Of a stretch of DNA of 5,577 nucleotides, positions 4,801-5,577 are shown piece by piece. A program made the position numbers and the translations under genes. The stretch's first letter is position 1. Every line of letters begins with the position of its first letter. The DNA is from an uncultured Bacteroidales bacterium (GTDB lineage Bacteria > Bacteroidota > Bacteroidia > Bacteroidales > Paludibacteraceae). The stretch is taken from positions 1 to 5,577 of the forward strand of contig CALEPS010000086.1 in NCBI GenBank assembly GCA_937910305.1, given 5' to 3'. The notes beneath the pieces are model-generated. The model ran no database searches. It was given only the letters and a program-made list of their open reading frames with translations, and was not told the origin of the DNA.

Positions 4801-5577
4801 CACAACGCTTATGCAGTACCTTGGAAGCCGATAGGACAATATTCGTGTAGCGCGCCCGGTACGCCACAAGATGATGTAGAGTTTAAAGGCACATTTGACG
4901 GACAAGGGCATATCATCTATGGTATGTATATCGAAATGAAGGCAGTGCCGAGTATAGATACTTATTGGGGACTTTTCGCCGCCTTAGCCGAAGGGGCTGT
5001 AGTGAAGAATGTAGGTATTGAGGCGTCAGTAATAGATGGTGTTATACATTCGGAGCTGAGAGAAAATGGCGTGCGGTACAAAGATATTACCCTTGTACCA
5101 GGATGTGCCTCCTCCTATTATTTAAGTGTCGCAGGACTATTGGTCGGTACTGCCACTAATGCGACCATTGAGCAATGTTATGCTAAGGGTAAAATAATTG
5201 CTAAAACTCAATATACTTCTAATATGAACATAGGCGGTTTGGTAGGTGAATTCAATACATTTGGAAGTACGAACGTCGGCACAATGAGCAACTGCTATGT
5301 GCGTGCAGAGATTGAGTTCCGGAAAGAGGAAGACACGCGGTCGTTTGGTTTGATAGGCGCTTTCGGTCGACAAGTAAACATTACGAACTGCTATGCTGCA
5401 AGCAATAGTTATGCCGGTCTGATGCCGTATAGTTCGGAGTACATGAGTACAACTTATTATGCCAACAACTCGCTAACCTCATCGTATTTCGATAGTGAGT
5501 TAGTAGATGTTATTCAAGTAAACACAAGTTTTACTACAACGCCCAACTATAAAACCATAAGTGCAGGTTCTTCCCGA
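1813..5577 (+). CDS. Large secreted GLUG-repeat surface protein with an InlB-type repeat (3' end outside window)
   Basis: The frame is open for 1255 codons from ATG 1813 to the window edge with no stop. Residues 1-21 are a signal peptide (MKTK, then a hydrophobic core, ending near AGAMSG before QTYW). There is no lipobox cysteine. Three homologous modules follow, each starting with a DPYLIS/NPFLIS/TYHIS-TaeQL motif, then faGKy..LtaDI, W.PI and a fDGnGH-type motif: about residues 37-505, 519-835 and 917 onward. After each header come GLUG-like repeats (for example NGLVGTNKGLIENCS and IGGLVGEFN). Such repeats are believed to form right-handed beta-helices in cell-surface or adhesin-like proteins. 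Residues 844-911 form an InlB B-repeat-like domain (ITFNSNGG ... GYLFAGWYTD ... LYAKW). The likely role is surface binding or adhesion. The C terminus, which would show any secretion-sorting domain, is not visible. The start is supported by the signal peptide. No close partner gene is seen; the upstream unit is separated by a terminator. Confidence 0.93.
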   Translation, partial: MKTKHFLLTALFLLVAGAMSGQTYWDGTSNKTFSGSGTETDPYLISTPEQLAGLAERTNVDKEDFAGKYFKLTADIYLTNFNDPDTANWKQWEPIAHTLMRWGEETDYGYFRGQFDGNGHTIYNLYYGAGMNWADDWDPNDFDLELSAYDFSVMNKALFVNLDGGTIEYLSIANAKMSGVGQALLVYNAGENSVIRNCHVEGEMRATQSSSNGLVGTNKGLIENCSATVNTNLQGGAAFVGTNEANGVIRNCISSGSMRCTMGNGAGFASTNYGLIEQCEADVYIQALGGPDSGTNAAGGHTFRYRSGAGFVMNNSGTIRACVAKGNLIAEGTSNNSVWSSNISGFAYSNDNGQIESCYCTGELRDVSDSTASGSCATMIQFVYLNGEGNSSSVAGCSTGSCINCFSASRCITQNDESRWLNSVHGFLCAYNKDCEYAEQSKQIGCYFNQDGLPTPTTNHLGGEWQGIGVSLDYIKSQAFVDTLNKVAQFMGTNLWQYNAGDVPTPTSTIATQNSEVFFAGGDGSKTNPFLISNKDQLTNVSWLVEHGYEFQGKYLKQTADIALNLPFEQWEYEMPTQWKPIGTNERKNSRFSRTYDATFYGNYDGDWHEVQNMYIDNLEMYQGLFGRIGDHVTIRNLGVTDAYIRARTFGILAGQAGWGGPETGDTHIIQCWVSGDAQTQGNSDASGAFISQMARGALYLNCSSNATLVGGNGYWKMGALDGTLRYGVEADTLLNFLMIGSINNSYNPNHSIYTQMYMVTPTNHCYYNENAFFDNDVQILSENPPTDGQPTAWLQSKECVNIYNASVTEWNATHDEDLQINYWEWRENDYPAVSHDATYKPSIVITFNSNGGSAVVPKYLFAESKAIAPARPEKEGYLFAGWYTDAALTQFFDWENTTISESLTLYAKWTTDSREDFDFTPFNNKFTDTYHISTAAQLRAFAALQNGQYDWYDNTFCVFGGLAPQTRAVSDFTGKTIVLDNDIFLNDTADWQYWGHNAYAVPWKPIGQYSCSAPGTPQDDVEFKGTFDGQGHIIYGMYIEMKAVPSIDTYWGLFAALAEGAVVKNVGIEASVIDGVIHSELRENGVRYKDITLVPGCASSYYLSVAGLLVGTATNATIEQCYAKGKIIAKTQYTSNMNIGGLVGEFNTFGSTNVGTMSNCYVRAEIEFRKEEDTRSFGLIGAFGRQVNITNCYAASNSYAGLMPYSSEYMSTTYYANNSLTSSYFDSELVDVIQVNTSFTTTPNYKTISAGSSR
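2353..2907 (+). repeat. Array of six GLUG-like repeats in module 1
   Basis: Residues 181-365 contain six related units of the form G-[AF]-x-[VL]-x-x-N-x-G-x-I-x-x-C. Their conserved cysteines are C198, C225, C252, C279, C322 and C358. The first four are spaced exactly 27 residues apart, as expected for successive turns of a repeat fold. The later units carry insertions (43 and 36 residues). The match to the GLUG motif is by eye. Confidence 0.75.
4342..4545 (+). other. InlB B-repeat-like (Listeria-Bacteroides repeat) domain
   Basis: Residues 844-911 read IVITFNSNGGSAV, then PxRPEKEGYLFAGWYTD, and end SLTLYAKWT. This is the typical pattern of the Listeria-Bacteroides (Flg_new/InlB B-repeat) beta-grasp domain. 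It occurs once, between the second and third GLUG modules, and probably acts as a spacer or binding domain on an extended surface protein. Confidence 0.88.

Noticed and set aside
1716..5373. Many minus- and plus-strand frames of 60-120 residues inside the large gene
   Set aside because: They lie opposite or out of frame with one uninterrupted 1255-codon frame that has a signal peptide and recognisable repeat domains, so they are shadows.

Overview
The window looks like a Bacteroidota (probably Bacteroidales) chromosome. Three independent signs support this: a Bacteroidales-type 5S rRNA 3' end at the left edge; a TAnnTTTG-type (sigma-ABfr) promoter in front of the first gene; and a very large exported GLUG-type repeat protein, a kind common in this phylum. 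None of the three protein starts has a clear Shine-Dalgarno sequence, which is also usual for the group.

Bases 1-~340 are the tail of a ribosomal RNA operon. The 3' end of 5S rRNA is followed by a strong terminator hairpin. An inverted 5S-tail-like sequence comes next, then a second copy of the 5S-tail-plus-terminator block about 188 bases downstream. This looks like a rearranged or partly duplicated end of an rrn operon. Bases ~340-780 hold no credible gene. They contain a short tandem repeat and a roughly 70-base imperfect hairpin (633-704) of unknown nature.

Bases 783-1753 form a compact two-gene unit: a promoter, a 49-residue basic protein (840-989), then a 208-residue protein (989-1615) whose start overlaps the first gene's stop, and a likely terminator (1721-1753). 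The second protein has features suggesting an ADP-ribosyltransferase/PARP-like fold: an FHG motif, a GHGVYFWE motif, and a late Glu/Gln in a conserved-looking beta strand. The arrangement (small basic protein first, translational coupling, own promoter, slightly lower GC than the next gene) suggests a toxin-antitoxin or defence module. This is the best candidate for an under-described system here. A T9 tract sits in the promoter spacer.

Bases 1813-5577 are an open reading frame with no stop to the window edge (1255 codons, 3' end missing). It encodes a secreted or surface protein with a signal peptide and three repeated GLUG-type modules (presumably beta-helical). An InlB B-repeat-like (Listeria-Bacteroides repeat) domain lies between modules 2 and 3. 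The intergenic region before it contains a C9 tract and the terminator hairpin. No canonical promoter was recognised for it.
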